Numbered from the stretch's first letter, positions 52,201-59,466 are shown. The stretch: 64,000 nucleotides of DNA from CAZSAT01 sp964604675 (GCA_964604675.1 CAZSAT010000015.1:20569-84568); one strand, 5' to 3'. Notes: generated from the letters alone by a model not told the origin. Numbers and translations are program-made.

Positions 52201-52684
52201 CCCTGGCCGTGCCGAAGTCCAGGAGCTTCACCCGGGCATCGGCGAGCACGAGCACGTTGGCGCTCTTCAGGTCGCGGTGCACGATCCCCCGCTCGTGGAG
52301 GTAGGCCAGGGCCGTGGCGACCTCGGCGCCCACGCGCAACACCTCCTGGGTGCGACGCGGCGTTCCCGGGCGCCCCTGGTTCTTGCAGTGCACCTGCACC
52401 GGCACGCCGTCCAGCAGCTCCATCGTGAGGTACGGGCTGCCCTCGTGGGTCCCGAACTGGTAGACGCGCACGATGTTGGGGTGATCGAGACGCGTCAGCG
52501 CGCGGTACTCCCGCTCGAAGCGCGGCGCAGCCAGGCCGCGCTGGGTGAGCATCTTGAGCGCCAGGCGTTCCCGGGTGTCGGGGTCCTCCACCTCGAACAC
52601 GGCGGCCATCCCGCCCTGCGCCACCGGCCGCAGCACCCGGTAGCGCCCGATCGTCTCGGGGACCGGGATCTCAACATCTTTCAC
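49235..52684 (-). CDS. Ser/Thr protein kinase with NTPase-like and TPR regions
   Basis: An 1149-residue protein beginning at GTG 52684, placed just upstream of the kinase fold and preceded by GGAG. A longer frame to 52891 would run into the divergent beta-helix gene. The kinase part has AQGGMAAV, the LALK lysine, HRDLKSAN near residue 135, DFGTARV and SPEQIRGEE. Next comes an NTPase-like segment with GPQGAGRH near residue 322 (Walker A Lys replaced by Arg and Ser/Thr by His) and a Walker-B-like VVLALDDLHEAS. From about residue 640 to the end it is TPR-like. Architecture and length match the kinases at 3369 and 6332, so it is a dispersed paralogue. It is not near a phosphatase gene. Cytoplasmic. 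Confidence 0.92.
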   Translation of the reverse strand: MKDVEIPVPETIGRYRVLRPVAQGGMAAVFEVEDPDTRERLALKMLTQRGLAAPRFEREYRALTRLDHPNIVRVYQFGTHEGSPYLTMELLDGVPVQVHCKNQGRPGTPRRTQEVLRVGAEVATALAYLHERGIVHRDLKSANVLVLADARVKLLDFGTARVLGRASDGITRHGEFVGTFAYASPEQIRGEELDPRSDLYSLGVLLYRMSTGKRVFTGDSPHELARKHVREAPIPPSDRVPALPASLNRMVLQLLEKDPAARLQTATEVAEVLTALRRPDPDRPSLPERASPDRLVGREDELQVIEHAVSEGRPGHLVLITGPQGAGRHRLLRRACADARARGSHCFSGRFAEKLGLGPLADIASEVWSTFPSGELPELDAAMQRFLDLEDELALAGGGASPELRNELTTALSMVIVERARRDTAPVVLALDDLHEASPLALGALAGLRHRLRVDAVAVVVCATATDEADAPGSVLRERFGDAQRVEPGPLSVAQVGSVVSALLGGRPASSELAKRIHAAAGGLPGFIEELVRAMVVEGQVVARSARGQVAWVDQSEGKLVIPGSMREAIDMRLGFLDPTGFRVLEALAVAGGDATSETLAHGLDKPLEEVRDSCVDLVDRRLLDTREVAGGERWIFRLGLTRDVVSERLRASRRHVFRRRLADAMSTEPPSARTVKLLLAAGRVDEAVAGVVAWAEPLLEFDQALEVLPVLEAVASCSEQAELTPARVLARCHLLHGRALALVGPSDPNAVRAFRRASSLALTATLKGEVDVYDARMRVARGELATARNLLDRAQQRLDRDGPAHLRARAHHDLGSLHWFAGNFEAASRSFERALAAARASREDRDVARALVARAVIRIAGGGLRAAEVELLEGMALFEGVGDRGGQWHALLNLVEVLRYGARYTEALGMLLPELEVARDSASPVRYAFLVLNAAELEIDLFRLGRARQRLDELEVVLPADPPIHFRLAMALARGRIALASGEPQEALDILAPLVVEAEEAELHILSSHLRAYLGEAQVACGEREIGDRNLRQAVERLDRMAYLPPLAEACSCRARAVGDVADPLEVYQSVLGWMDREPARLARLEFLIASASHHHGSDAMRSRDYAKMGLELLGAIEADQDGEEQQALAVHPWGRHLRRCLDLPVDE

Positions 52685-52763
52685 TCGTGCTCCGCGATCG
52701 CCATCGTACCGCCCCTCATGTGGATCGGCCGCCCAGCCGTTGTCTGCGGGAACAGGAGCCCCC

Positions 52764-54917
52764 ATGTCTTCTCGCGCCGTGTTCGTCCTCGCCCTCTTCG
52801 CCCCAGGCTCCGCCTTCGCGGCCACCTGGACCGTCGGAGGCGAGTCGATGTCCTTCGACGACGCGCTGACGTCTGCCGAGGCCGGCGACACGATCTCCGT
52901 CGCGAACGGCAGCTACGGCGACGTGGTCATCGACAAGGCGATCACGCTGATGGGCTCGGGCGACGCGGCGGTCTTCTCCCGCGTCGAGGTGCGCGGCGCC
53001 GACGCGGTGCTGCAGGACCTCACCCTGTCGGGCCTCGAGATCCAGGACGGCGCCGCCACGGGCGCGCGCCTCTTGATCGACGGCGCCGGTGCGGAAGCGA
53101 CCGGTGTGCGGATCGCCGCCGAGGCCTCCGGCCACTTCACGGATCTCGAGGTCAGGGACTTTCGACGAGGCGGCGTGGAGGTCGCCGAGGGCGCGACCTT
53201 CGCCGTCGACGGCGCCAGGATCCACGGCTGCCGGAACGAACACGGCGGCGCGGTGATGGTGGCCGGCGGCACGGCGACCATGAGCAGCGTGACCTTCCGC
53301 TCCAACGCGGCCGACGGGCGCGGCGGGCACGTGTCGGTGGAAGCCGGCACGGTGACGATCCGCGGCAGCCGCTTCGTCGACGGCGAGGCGGTCATGGGCG
53401 GCGCGATCTCCGCGCAGGACAGCCAGATCACCGTCAGCGAGTCCGGCTTCGCCCGCTCCCGCGCCTGGGGCGACGGCGGCGCGATCCACGTCGCTGGGGG
53501 CGACGCCAGCATCGCGGACGTGCAGGCCTACGACAGCAACGCCGAGCAAGGTGGCTTCGCCTCCTTCGTCGGTTCGCAGGTGACCGTGAGCGACCTCACC
53601 ACGGACCACGCCACGGCGTGGCTCGGTGGTCACGTGCACACCGCCGGGGGTGTGGTCGACATGACGCGCACCTGGATGACGGCAGGGACCGCCGGACGAG
53701 GCGGCGCGGTCGCCGTCGAGAGCGGCACCTTCACCGGGCGGAACGCCGCGTGGACCGGCAACGACGGCACCGAGGCCGGCGGCGCCCTCTACGTTCGTGA
53801 CGGCGACGTCGACCTGCGCTTCGCCGTGCTGGCGCAGAACGTCAGCGGCCTCGGGGCCGCCGTCGCCGCCGAGTCGGGCGCGACCTCGCTCAGCGGCGTG
53901 ATCGCCTTCGACAACGCGGGCAGCGAGGCGCTCCTCAACGCGGGCGGCGCCATGAGCTTCCACGAGGGGCTGGTCTACGGACCCGAGATCGACGTGGCGT
54001 TCGGCGCCGTCGACGTCTCCGGCCTGGTCGAGGGGCACCCGCGCTTCACGAACGAGGCCGGCGGGGACTGGACGCTCCGCGCCACGAGCCCCGCGCTGGA
54101 CCGCGCGGTGGCGGGCGAGCTGGACCTCGACGGCACCGTGGCCGACATGGGCGCCTTCGGCGGCGGCATGGCCTGGCAGCTTCCCGACGAGGACGGCGAC
54201 GGCTGGGCCTACGGCCGCGACTGCGACGACACCGACGCGACCGTGCACGAGGGCGCAGCCGACAGCCCCTACGACGGCGTGGACGCCGACTGCGACGAGT
54301 CCGACGACTTCGACGCCGACCGCGACGGCTACACCTCGAGCCAGTTCGGCGGCGACGACTGCGACGACTTCTCAGCGCTGACGCACCCCGGCGCAGACGA
54401 GCGCAGCCTGGACGCGTACGACCAGGACTGCGACGGGCTGCTCGATGTGGACGCGGACGGTGACGGCTTCAGCGAGGGCGTGGACTGCGACGACAGCGAC
54501 GCCAGCGTCTGGCCGGGCGCGGACGACAGCTACTACGACGGCGTGGACAGCGACTGCGCCGGCAACGACGACTTCGACGCGGACGGCGACGGCGACGCCG
54601 CCGAGTCTGCGGGCGGCACCGACTGCGACGATCTGGACCCGACGGTCCACGGCGACGCGGTCGAGCGCGCCGACGACGGGATCGACCAGGACTGCGACGG
54701 CGTGGACCTCGTCTCCGAGGACGAGCAGCAGCTCGCCGACGAGGGCGGCGAGGCGAACATGGTTGGTGAGGCGGCCTCTTCGGTCGGGAGCGACGAGCCG
54801 AACCGGGTGGGGGTCACCCTCGGCTGCACGCACACCGGCGCCCCGGGTTCCGGAGGAGCAGGCTTCACCGTGGTGCTGGCGCTGGCAGGGCTCACCGTCC
54901 TGCGCGGGCGGCGCTGA
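52764..54917 (+). CDS. Beta-helix surface protein with MopE-type motifs and C-terminal sorting tail
   Basis: A 717-residue protein. AGGAG precedes ATG 52764, and MSSRAVFVLALFAPGSAFA is a signal peptide. Residues about 20-440 are right-handed beta-helix repeats (for example GGAVMVAGGTATMSSVTF and GGAISAQDSQITVSESGF). Residues about 475-650 hold MopE-like units with DCDDTD, DCDDFS, DCDDSD and DCDDLD, each followed by the PGAxE/DGxDxDCD pattern and probably binding metal ions. The C-terminus is a single Cys (GCTHTG), a Gly-rich stretch, a hydrophobic helix and RGRR, a MYXO-CTERM-like tail suggesting sorting to the cell surface. A strong hairpin follows 11 bases after the stop. Confidence 0.88.
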   Translation: MSSRAVFVLALFAPGSAFAATWTVGGESMSFDDALTSAEAGDTISVANGSYGDVVIDKAITLMGSGDAAVFSRVEVRGADAVLQDLTLSGLEIQDGAATGARLLIDGAGAEATGVRIAAEASGHFTDLEVRDFRRGGVEVAEGATFAVDGARIHGCRNEHGGAVMVAGGTATMSSVTFRSNAADGRGGHVSVEAGTVTIRGSRFVDGEAVMGGAISAQDSQITVSESGFARSRAWGDGGAIHVAGGDASIADVQAYDSNAEQGGFASFVGSQVTVSDLTTDHATAWLGGHVHTAGGVVDMTRTWMTAGTAGRGGAVAVESGTFTGRNAAWTGNDGTEAGGALYVRDGDVDLRFAVLAQNVSGLGAAVAAESGATSLSGVIAFDNAGSEALLNAGGAMSFHEGLVYGPEIDVAFGAVDVSGLVEGHPRFTNEAGGDWTLRATSPALDRAVAGELDLDGTVADMGAFGGGMAWQLPDEDGDGWAYGRDCDDTDATVHEGAADSPYDGVDADCDESDDFDADRDGYTSSQFGGDDCDDFSALTHPGADERSLDAYDQDCDGLLDVDADGDGFSEGVDCDDSDASVWPGADDSYYDGVDSDCAGNDDFDADGDGDAAESAGGTDCDDLDPTVHGDAVERADDGIDQDCDGVDLVSEDEQQLADEGGEANMVGEAASSVGSDEPNRVGVTLGCTHTGAPGSGGAGFTVVLALAGLTVLRGRR

Positions 54918-54927
54918 GGCACCACAA

Positions 54928-54969
54928 GGGTCCGACTCCGACATCTGAGCGGGCGTCGGGGTCGGGCCC
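54928..54969 (+). terminator. Long hairpin after the beta-helix gene (possible terminator)
   Basis: A 15-base-pair inverted repeat (54928-54942 with 54955-54969, two G-T wobbles, 12-base loop) begins 11 bases after the stop of the beta-helix gene. There is no T-tract, so factor-dependent termination or mRNA 3' protection is as likely as intrinsic termination. The rest of the gap to 55141 shows no gene or clear motif. Confidence 0.5.
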
Positions 54970-55140
54970 GCCATCTCCCTGTGGCAAGCGGAAGCCGGTG
55001 CAACAGCGGACACGAGGTCCGGTGGTGCAGCTGCGTGCGGGACGAGCTGCACGCACCCCTGCCAGGTTCCTCGACGCTCTCCAGGAGGTGCCCTGGGCGG
55101 CTCACGGGTTAGGTGCCGCCTTCCCTTCAGGAGCCACGAC

Positions 55141-56199
55141 ATGCTCATAGCCCTCGCCCTCACAGCTTGTGACGGCGCCGCCACGGCCACCGCCACCACG
55201 CCGGCTGTCACCGCGCCCGCGGCCAACGCTTCCGCGCCCAGCGACATCTCGCCGGAGCACGTCGTCGCTGCCTGGAAGGGCGGCCAGCTCACCTACGGCG
55301 ACATCCTCCCCGAGATCCAGGCCAGCCTGCAGAAGGCGGAGGTCGACTACCTCAAGTCCCGGTACCAGACCCAGACGCAGGCCGGCGAGGGAGGCGCCAT
55401 CAAGGCCCTCATCGAGGCCGAGGCCGCCGCGAAGGGCGTGTCCGACGAAAACCTCGTGAAGGCCGAGGTCGAAGACAAGGTCTCGGCAGCCACCGACGCG
55501 GAGATCGAGGAGTACTACCAGGTCGTCCGCCGACAGCTCCGCGGCCAGCCCCTCGACGCGGTCCGGCCGCAGGTCGAGGGCGCGCTGCTCCAGAAGAAGC
55601 AGGCCGAGCGCTTCCAGGCCTGGATCGAGGAGCTCAAGGCCACCTACGAGCTCACGCTGGACATCCCCTACCCGGACCTGCCGCGCATCGACGTGTCGCT
55701 CGACGACGACCCGAGCAAGGGCCCCGACGAGGCCAAGGTCACGATCGTGGAGTTCGGGGACTACGAGTGCCCGTACTGCAAGAAGGGGCAGGACACCCTG
55801 GAAGCGGTCCTCGCAGCCTACGGCGACGACATCCACTTCGTGTACCGGGACTTCCCGCTGTCGTTCCACCAGAACGCGATTCCGGCGGCGGTCGCTGCGA
55901 ACTGCGCCGGCGAGCAGGACAAGTACTGGGAGATGCACGACCTGCTGATGGCCAACCAGCGCTCGTTCTCGGCCGAGGCCTACGAGGGCTGGGCCGCCGA
56001 GCTCGGCCTGGACGCCGCGGCCTTCGACGCGTGCAGCGCCAAGCCGGAGCACGTGGAAGAGGTGCAGAAGGACTTCATCGACGGCCAGCGCCTCGGTGTG
56101 ACCGGCACACCGGCGTTCTTCGTCAACGGCGTGTTCCTGAACGGTGCCGTGCCCTACGACGAGTTCAAGGGCATCATCGAGGCTGAGCTCGAAGGCTGA
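55141..56199 (+). CDS. DsbA-family thioredoxin-fold lipoprotein with chaperone-like N-terminal part
   Basis: A 352-residue protein. MLIALALTAC is a short lipoprotein signal. Residues about 35-170 are mostly helical, with acidic coiled stretches (AEVDYLKSRYQTQTQAG, EVEDKVSAATDAEIEEYYQ) like the SurA/PrsA-type chaperone region often found before such domains. Residues about 190-352 are a DsbA/DSBA-like thioredoxin fold: IVEFGDYECPYCKKG carries the Cys-Pro-Tyr-Cys active site, FVYRDFPLSFHQNA is the following strand, and GVTGTPAFFVNG has the cis-Pro loop. It probably catalyses or shuttles disulfide bonds outside the cytoplasm, anchored by lipid. The Cys-rich MopE-motif proteins encoded nearby are possible clients (inference). 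Confidence 0.9.
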   Translation: MLIALALTACDGAATATATTPAVTAPAANASAPSDISPEHVVAAWKGGQLTYGDILPEIQASLQKAEVDYLKSRYQTQTQAGEGGAIKALIEAEAAAKGVSDENLVKAEVEDKVSAATDAEIEEYYQVVRRQLRGQPLDAVRPQVEGALLQKKQAERFQAWIEELKATYELTLDIPYPDLPRIDVSLDDDPSKGPDEAKVTIVEFGDYECPYCKKGQDTLEAVLAAYGDDIHFVYRDFPLSFHQNAIPAAVAANCAGEQDKYWEMHDLLMANQRSFSAEAYEGWAAELGLDAAAFDACSAKPEHVEEVQKDFIDGQRLGVTGTPAFFVNGVFLNGAVPYDEFKGIIEAELEG

Positions 56200-56218
56200 A
56201 CGGGCGGGCGGCTGAGCT

Positions 56219-57388
56219 TCAGCCCCGCCAGATCTCGAGGAACAGGGCCCACTTCAGGGCCGAGTCCTCGGGCATGTCGAGCTCGAACAGGGCCTCCGCG
56301 GTCCGTACCTGGAGCCGGTCGCGCATCTCCACGGAGACCGCGCGCATGGCCGCGAGCGGCACGGACCAGTCGGTACCGTCGAGCGTCAGCCGATCCCGGG
56401 TGAGCACGAAGCGGCCCTCACCGAGCACCCGGTCGACGTCTTCACCATCGCGCAGCCGCGCCGAGCCGCTACGGACCACCACTCCTTCGCGTTCGAGCGC
56501 GGCCGGGTCCGTGCAGCTCAGCGCGCGAAAGTGCTCCCGCACCCGATCGAAGGCCTCGGCGAGCGGAAGCGCGCGCTCGCCCGACACCAGCCGGTTCTGC
56601 GTGTCGACCTGCCAACGAGCCGTGCAGGCGCTGCAGTGCACCGCGTCGCCAGCCTCCTCGAGGGCCTCCACCACCAGGCACGCCGGGCAGGCGAAGAGCG
56701 GGTTCTTCAGCCCAGCGGCCAAGTTGCCTCCCTTCACGGGCCAGGCCGCTCCCTCGCCGGGCCGCACCGCGATGCGTTCCTCCACCCACCTCCGGATGAC
56801 CTGGGGGTCTTCCCGCCGTGCGAACCAGTGGGGCGGGTCGAAGGTGACGTGCACCCGTCCTCGCCGCATGAAGCGCGCCCAGCGGGGAGCCTGACGCTCC
56901 CCGTTCTGGATGCGCGCGGTGACGACCGGCGTGTTCAGCATCCGGATGAGCTTCTCGATGCCCGGAATCAGCGGCAGCGGCCGCCCGTCCCAGCTCCGCT
57001 CACCTTCGGGAAACACACCGACGGCGCCCCCCGCCTCGGCCCAGCCCTTCAGGGTGCGAACGGCCCTGGTGTCCGCCGTGAACTTCTTCTTCGGCACCGT
57101 GCCGAAGTGGCGCAAGAGCCTCGCCCGCGGTCCGTTGTCGCGGAGCAGGGTCTGGGTCGCCAGGAACTGGATCGGGCGGTTCGCCGACAGGATCAGCATC
57201 GCCGGGTCGAGCTCGTTCACGTGGTTCGACAGCACGAGGACCGGGCCCTCGCGCGGCACGTTCTCGGCCCCCGTCCACGTGATGCGCGCGGACCGGAAGC
57301 GGGTCCACCACAAGAGCGGCCATCGAATCACGCGGAGCGTGCGCTTCATGCGCGCGAGCTCCGTCGGGCTCGGTTCGGGACCCGTCAT
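56219..57388 (-). CDS. PlsC-like acyltransferase with zinc-ribbon-containing C-terminal extension
   Basis: A 389-residue protein starting at ATG 57388. The N-terminal part has a single hydrophobic segment (RVIRWPLLWWTRF) and PlsC-family motifs: LVLSNHVNELDPAML (His-x4-Asp) near residue 60 and VGVFPEGERSWDG near 130, then PLIPGIEKLIR and PVVTARI. These define 1-acylglycerol-phosphate acyltransferases. The extension from about residue 235 is unusual: a four-Cys zinc-ribbon-like CPACLVVEALEEAGDAVHCSAC, then a PH-like beta domain to the end. PlsC proteins are normally about 240 residues. It is a membrane-associated phospholipid acyltransferase, but the extension might direct it elsewhere. The candidate large RNA ends 82 bases upstream. 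Confidence 0.87.
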   Translation of the reverse strand: MTGPEPSPTELARMKRTLRVIRWPLLWWTRFRSARITWTGAENVPREGPVLVLSNHVNELDPAMLILSANRPIQFLATQTLLRDNGPRARLLRHFGTVPKKKFTADTRAVRTLKGWAEAGGAVGVFPEGERSWDGRPLPLIPGIEKLIRMLNTPVVTARIQNGERQAPRWARFMRRGRVHVTFDPPHWFARREDPQVIRRWVEERIAVRPGEGAAWPVKGGNLAAGLKNPLFACPACLVVEALEEAGDAVHCSACTARWQVDTQNRLVSGERALPLAEAFDRVREHFRALSCTDPAALEREGVVVRSGSARLRDGEDVDRVLGEGRFVLTRDRLTLDGTDWSVPLAAMRAVSVEMRDRLQVRTAEALFELDMPEDSALKWALFLEIWRG

Positions 57389-57469
57389 CGGCGGCAATGT
57401 CACACCACATCGCGGTCCCGTCCAGCCGCCGCGACCCAAAACGCTGCCGATCCGATCGAAGGGGATCCA

Positions 57470-57506
57470 AGAGGAAGGCCCCCACAACCCGAAGGTCGTG
57501 GGGGCC
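57470..57506 (-). terminator. UUCG-capped terminator hairpin at the end of the candidate RNA
   Basis: On the minus strand GGCCCC(C)ACGACC-TTCG-GGTTGTGGGGCC forms about 12 base pairs with one bulged C and a UUCG tetraloop. It is followed by TTCCTCTT. The shape is that of an intrinsic terminator. It closes the approximately 1.7 kb gene-free region and stops before the PlsC-like gene. Confidence 0.75.
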
Positions 57507-59100
57507 TGCTGCCGTAGTCCCGATGGAATGGCTCTTCAGAGGTTCGAGCTGCGTCGTGAGGTCTGCCTGCCTCCCCCGCCTCTCGGCGGCTTCGTCAGCC
57601 AGAAGTCCTCCCATGACGTTGGCCTGAGCTTCAGGGCTGCCCGTGAACACCTCGGGCGATGCCGCTTCCCCACCGTTGCCGGTGGTTGGCGATCTCGCCT
57701 GCGGTACTCACCCACAGCCAGTAGCAGCTCGTTGGCCTTCGCTGCTCCCTCCATGACCTTTCCACACGTTGCCGCATGCTGGCCTTCGAGGTCTTCCTGA
57801 CTGTGGCTACGCCACGAATGCCGAAACGTCCGTGGGGTTGAGCCCTCCTACCCTTCACCGCGCCTTCGGAGACCCGCACCGCGTACCAGCTTCACGACCG
57901 GAGTCGCTCGGCTGACGGTGCCTCTCTCGGCGCCCTGGCCCTGCCCTCGCAGGACCGCCTCTCGTGAGCTTCATTCAGAACGTGCCCCTCCATCGTCTCC
58001 TCCGTTTGCGCGTCCACTCCCAGGCGTCGGGGGCCAGGCCCTCCTTCACCCTTCGGCCAGCTGGAGCCATCCAGCCAGTCCTGTTCCGCCCTCGTGGTTT
58101 CGCACCACCTCGACGGTTTCCTCCGCGCTCAGCACCTTCCAGTCTCTCGACCTTCTCGTGCCTGGAGTTGCGGGCTTGTTGCATCCCGCTCTCGACCATG
58201 GGGTTCGCTGCGTTTCGAGCCTCCCAGCCGACCAGTCAGTCCCTCCCTCGCGGAAGTTCCCGTCTCGTCGTCCGGCCTCGACTCTTCCGAGTCGGTCGAC
58301 CCTTGCGGGCCGAAGACCGTTCCCAGCAGCGCTGGTCACACCCTCCAAAGCTTTCCCCTCATCAACAGCCACCTCCCGTCACCGTCAGTCCCCAGCGTCG
58401 CGAGTTGCCCCGCTTGCCGCTGCGTTCCTCCGTTCACCGGATCCTTCTCGCTCGTGCCCGCGTCAGTTCCTGCGCCACCGGCGAACCGGCACCACCACAA
58501 CCTCCACTGACCTTCCCGAGCTGTCCCGCATCACCGCTCCACCAGCTCCCTCTCACGCGTTGCCGCGATCCTGGTTCCTGCTGGACCGTCACTGCGAAGG
58601 CGTTGCCTTCCTGCCGTTAGCTCCCGGCGCCCTTCCCGACTTGGCCCGGCATCCGTGAAGATGTCCGACTTCCACCGTTGTTGACACATGGGCCGCGGCT
58701 CCAAGGCCTTGCTCCGTCGATGAGTCCGTTGCCGACGACGACGTTTCCGCCGTTCGCCCGCTCGTTGCTTCCATGGGCTTTGTTCCCCTTCAAGGCTTGC
58801 TCCGCACCTGCCGTTCCGATCGCGTCCGCTCGTCGCGAGGACGAGCGCCGTCGCAAGCGAGCCACCAGAGGTGTGCCGCAACGTCGGGGTCCACGCGAGT
58901 GCTCTTCACGGACGGGTTCTCACCAGCCCGCTGCGAGCACCGGCCAACGCCAGGCTTTCACCTTTCGTCAGCCTCCAGACAGCCTCTCGCCCTCGGGTGT
59001 CTCCACCTGGGTGCGAGGCTCTCCAGCCTGCGCAGTCGATGCCCTTCATCGCGTCCGAGGACGCTCTGGCCGGCACCGGCCTTCTTGGGGTTTGTCTACG

Positions 59101-59110
59101 TCAAAGAGCG
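59101..59110 (-). promoter_or_regulatory. boxA-like antitermination element
   Basis: The minus strand reads CGCTCTTTGA, close to the bacterial boxA (GCTCTTTAACA). It lies about 50 bases after the predicted start of the candidate RNA and before its structured body. In rRNA operons and some CRISPR arrays boxA recruits NusB/NusE so that long untranslated RNAs escape Rho. This placement fits that need. Confidence 0.55.
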
Positions 59111-59171
59111 AGTTCCGAAGAGCTTCGCTTTCGGTAGTCACCGGGTGACCCCGGCAGCTGCAGGTACACAG

Positions 59172-59187
59172 TGCAGCTTCCGTGCCA
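59172..59187 (-). promoter_or_regulatory. Sigma-54 (-24/-12) promoter of the candidate RNA
   Basis: The minus strand has TGGCACG-GAAG-CTGCA against the consensus TGGCACG-N4-TTGCA: 11 of 12 fixed positions match, and the invariant GG and GC are exactly ten bases apart. Transcription would begin near 59161. Such promoters need an ATP-dependent enhancer-binding activator, so the RNA would be conditional, not constitutive. Confidence 0.7.
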
Positions 59188-59244
59188 AACGTGTGACGAC
59201 CGAATTTCAAGTGCTTAGAGAGTCCAGCTCGGAACCCGATTTCC

Positions 59245-59313
59245 GGCGTCTGTCCACAGGGATGCAAGGGTTCTGCACAGGGGGATCCCAAGGCTGTGGA
59301 ATCACTTGTGATT
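59245..59313. promoter_or_regulatory. Candidate upstream activator sites for the sigma-54 promoter
   Basis: Between 60 and 140 bases upstream of the -24 element lie a perfect palindrome AATCAC-TT-GTGATT (59300-59313), the inverted repeat CTGT-CC-ACAG (59250-59259) and two further CACAG/CTGTG copies (59276-59280, 59294-59298). Such spacing is usual for enhancer-binding-protein sites. No activator gene is adjacent, so the binding factor is unknown. Confidence 0.45.
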
Positions 59314-59411
59314 TGTAGATCCGGATCCCTCGATCAACTTGGGAAAGTCATTTCTCAAGTCCAAGAACTCCGAGAGCTTCCGCCGGGCAGTGTCTTGCCC
59401 ATCACGCAAGA

Positions 59412-59434
59412 GCGGCGCCCACAGGGGGCGCCGC
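59412..59434 (-). terminator. Hairpin after sdhB (possible terminator)
   Basis: A 9-base-pair perfect stem, GCGGCGCCC with GGGCGCCGC and a 5-base loop, begins about 33 bases beyond the sdhB stop. No T-run follows, so termination is uncertain. It separates the sdh operon from the activator sites of the candidate RNA. Confidence 0.5.
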
Positions 59435-59466
59435 CGTTCCAGCTCCGTGGCCCGCCGGCCCGCCGG

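Larger units (their letters stand above)
57470..59161 (-). ncRNA. Candidate large structured non-coding RNA (about 1.7 kb)
   Basis: No credible coding sequence exists here: the open frames on both strands overlap, lack family resemblance and have unlike codon use. The minus strand is purine-rich and full of short perfect hairpins. Examples are GGCCGG/CCGGCC (59069-59082), GCGTC/GACGC (59051-59064), CGCTCGTC/GACGAGCG (58827-58847), GAAGGC/GCCTTC (58596-58610), CCGG-TTCG-CCGG (58478-58489), CGACTC-GGAA-GAGTCG (58279-58294), CCACCG-GCAA-CGGTGG (57670-57685) and CCGCC-GAGA-GGCGG (57576-57589). Three have GNRA loops and one a UUCG loop. A sigma-54 promoter and a boxA lie at its 5' end and a UUCG terminator at its 3' end. 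The start near 59161 is estimated from the promoter. I see no 16S, 23S, RNase P, tmRNA or group II intron signature. The function is unknown. Confidence 0.6.

Noticed and set aside
57918..58658. Plus-strand open frames of 246 and 218 codons
   Set aside because: They overlap each other and the minus-strand frames, have Ser/Pro/Arg-rich sequence without family resemblance and no ribosome binding site. They are by-products of a purine-rich RNA on the other strand.
57470..59161. Group II intron without its protein
   Set aside because: No GUGYG-type 5' end and no domain V hairpin with AGC/GTT catalytic triad were recognisable near the 3' end.
59245..59313. Replication origin with DnaA boxes (TGTCCACAG, CTGTGGA)
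   Set aside because: The matches to TTATCCACA are partial, dnaA/dnaN/gidA are absent nearby and no long AT-rich stretch is present. They fit activator sites of the sigma-54 promoter better.
57470..59330. 16S or 23S rRNA, or a rRNA fragment, in the gene-free region
   Set aside because: The boxA and structure suggested it, but none of the universally conserved rRNA segments (such as GTGCCAGCMGCCGCGG or the 23S GGGAAAGG region) was found on either strand.
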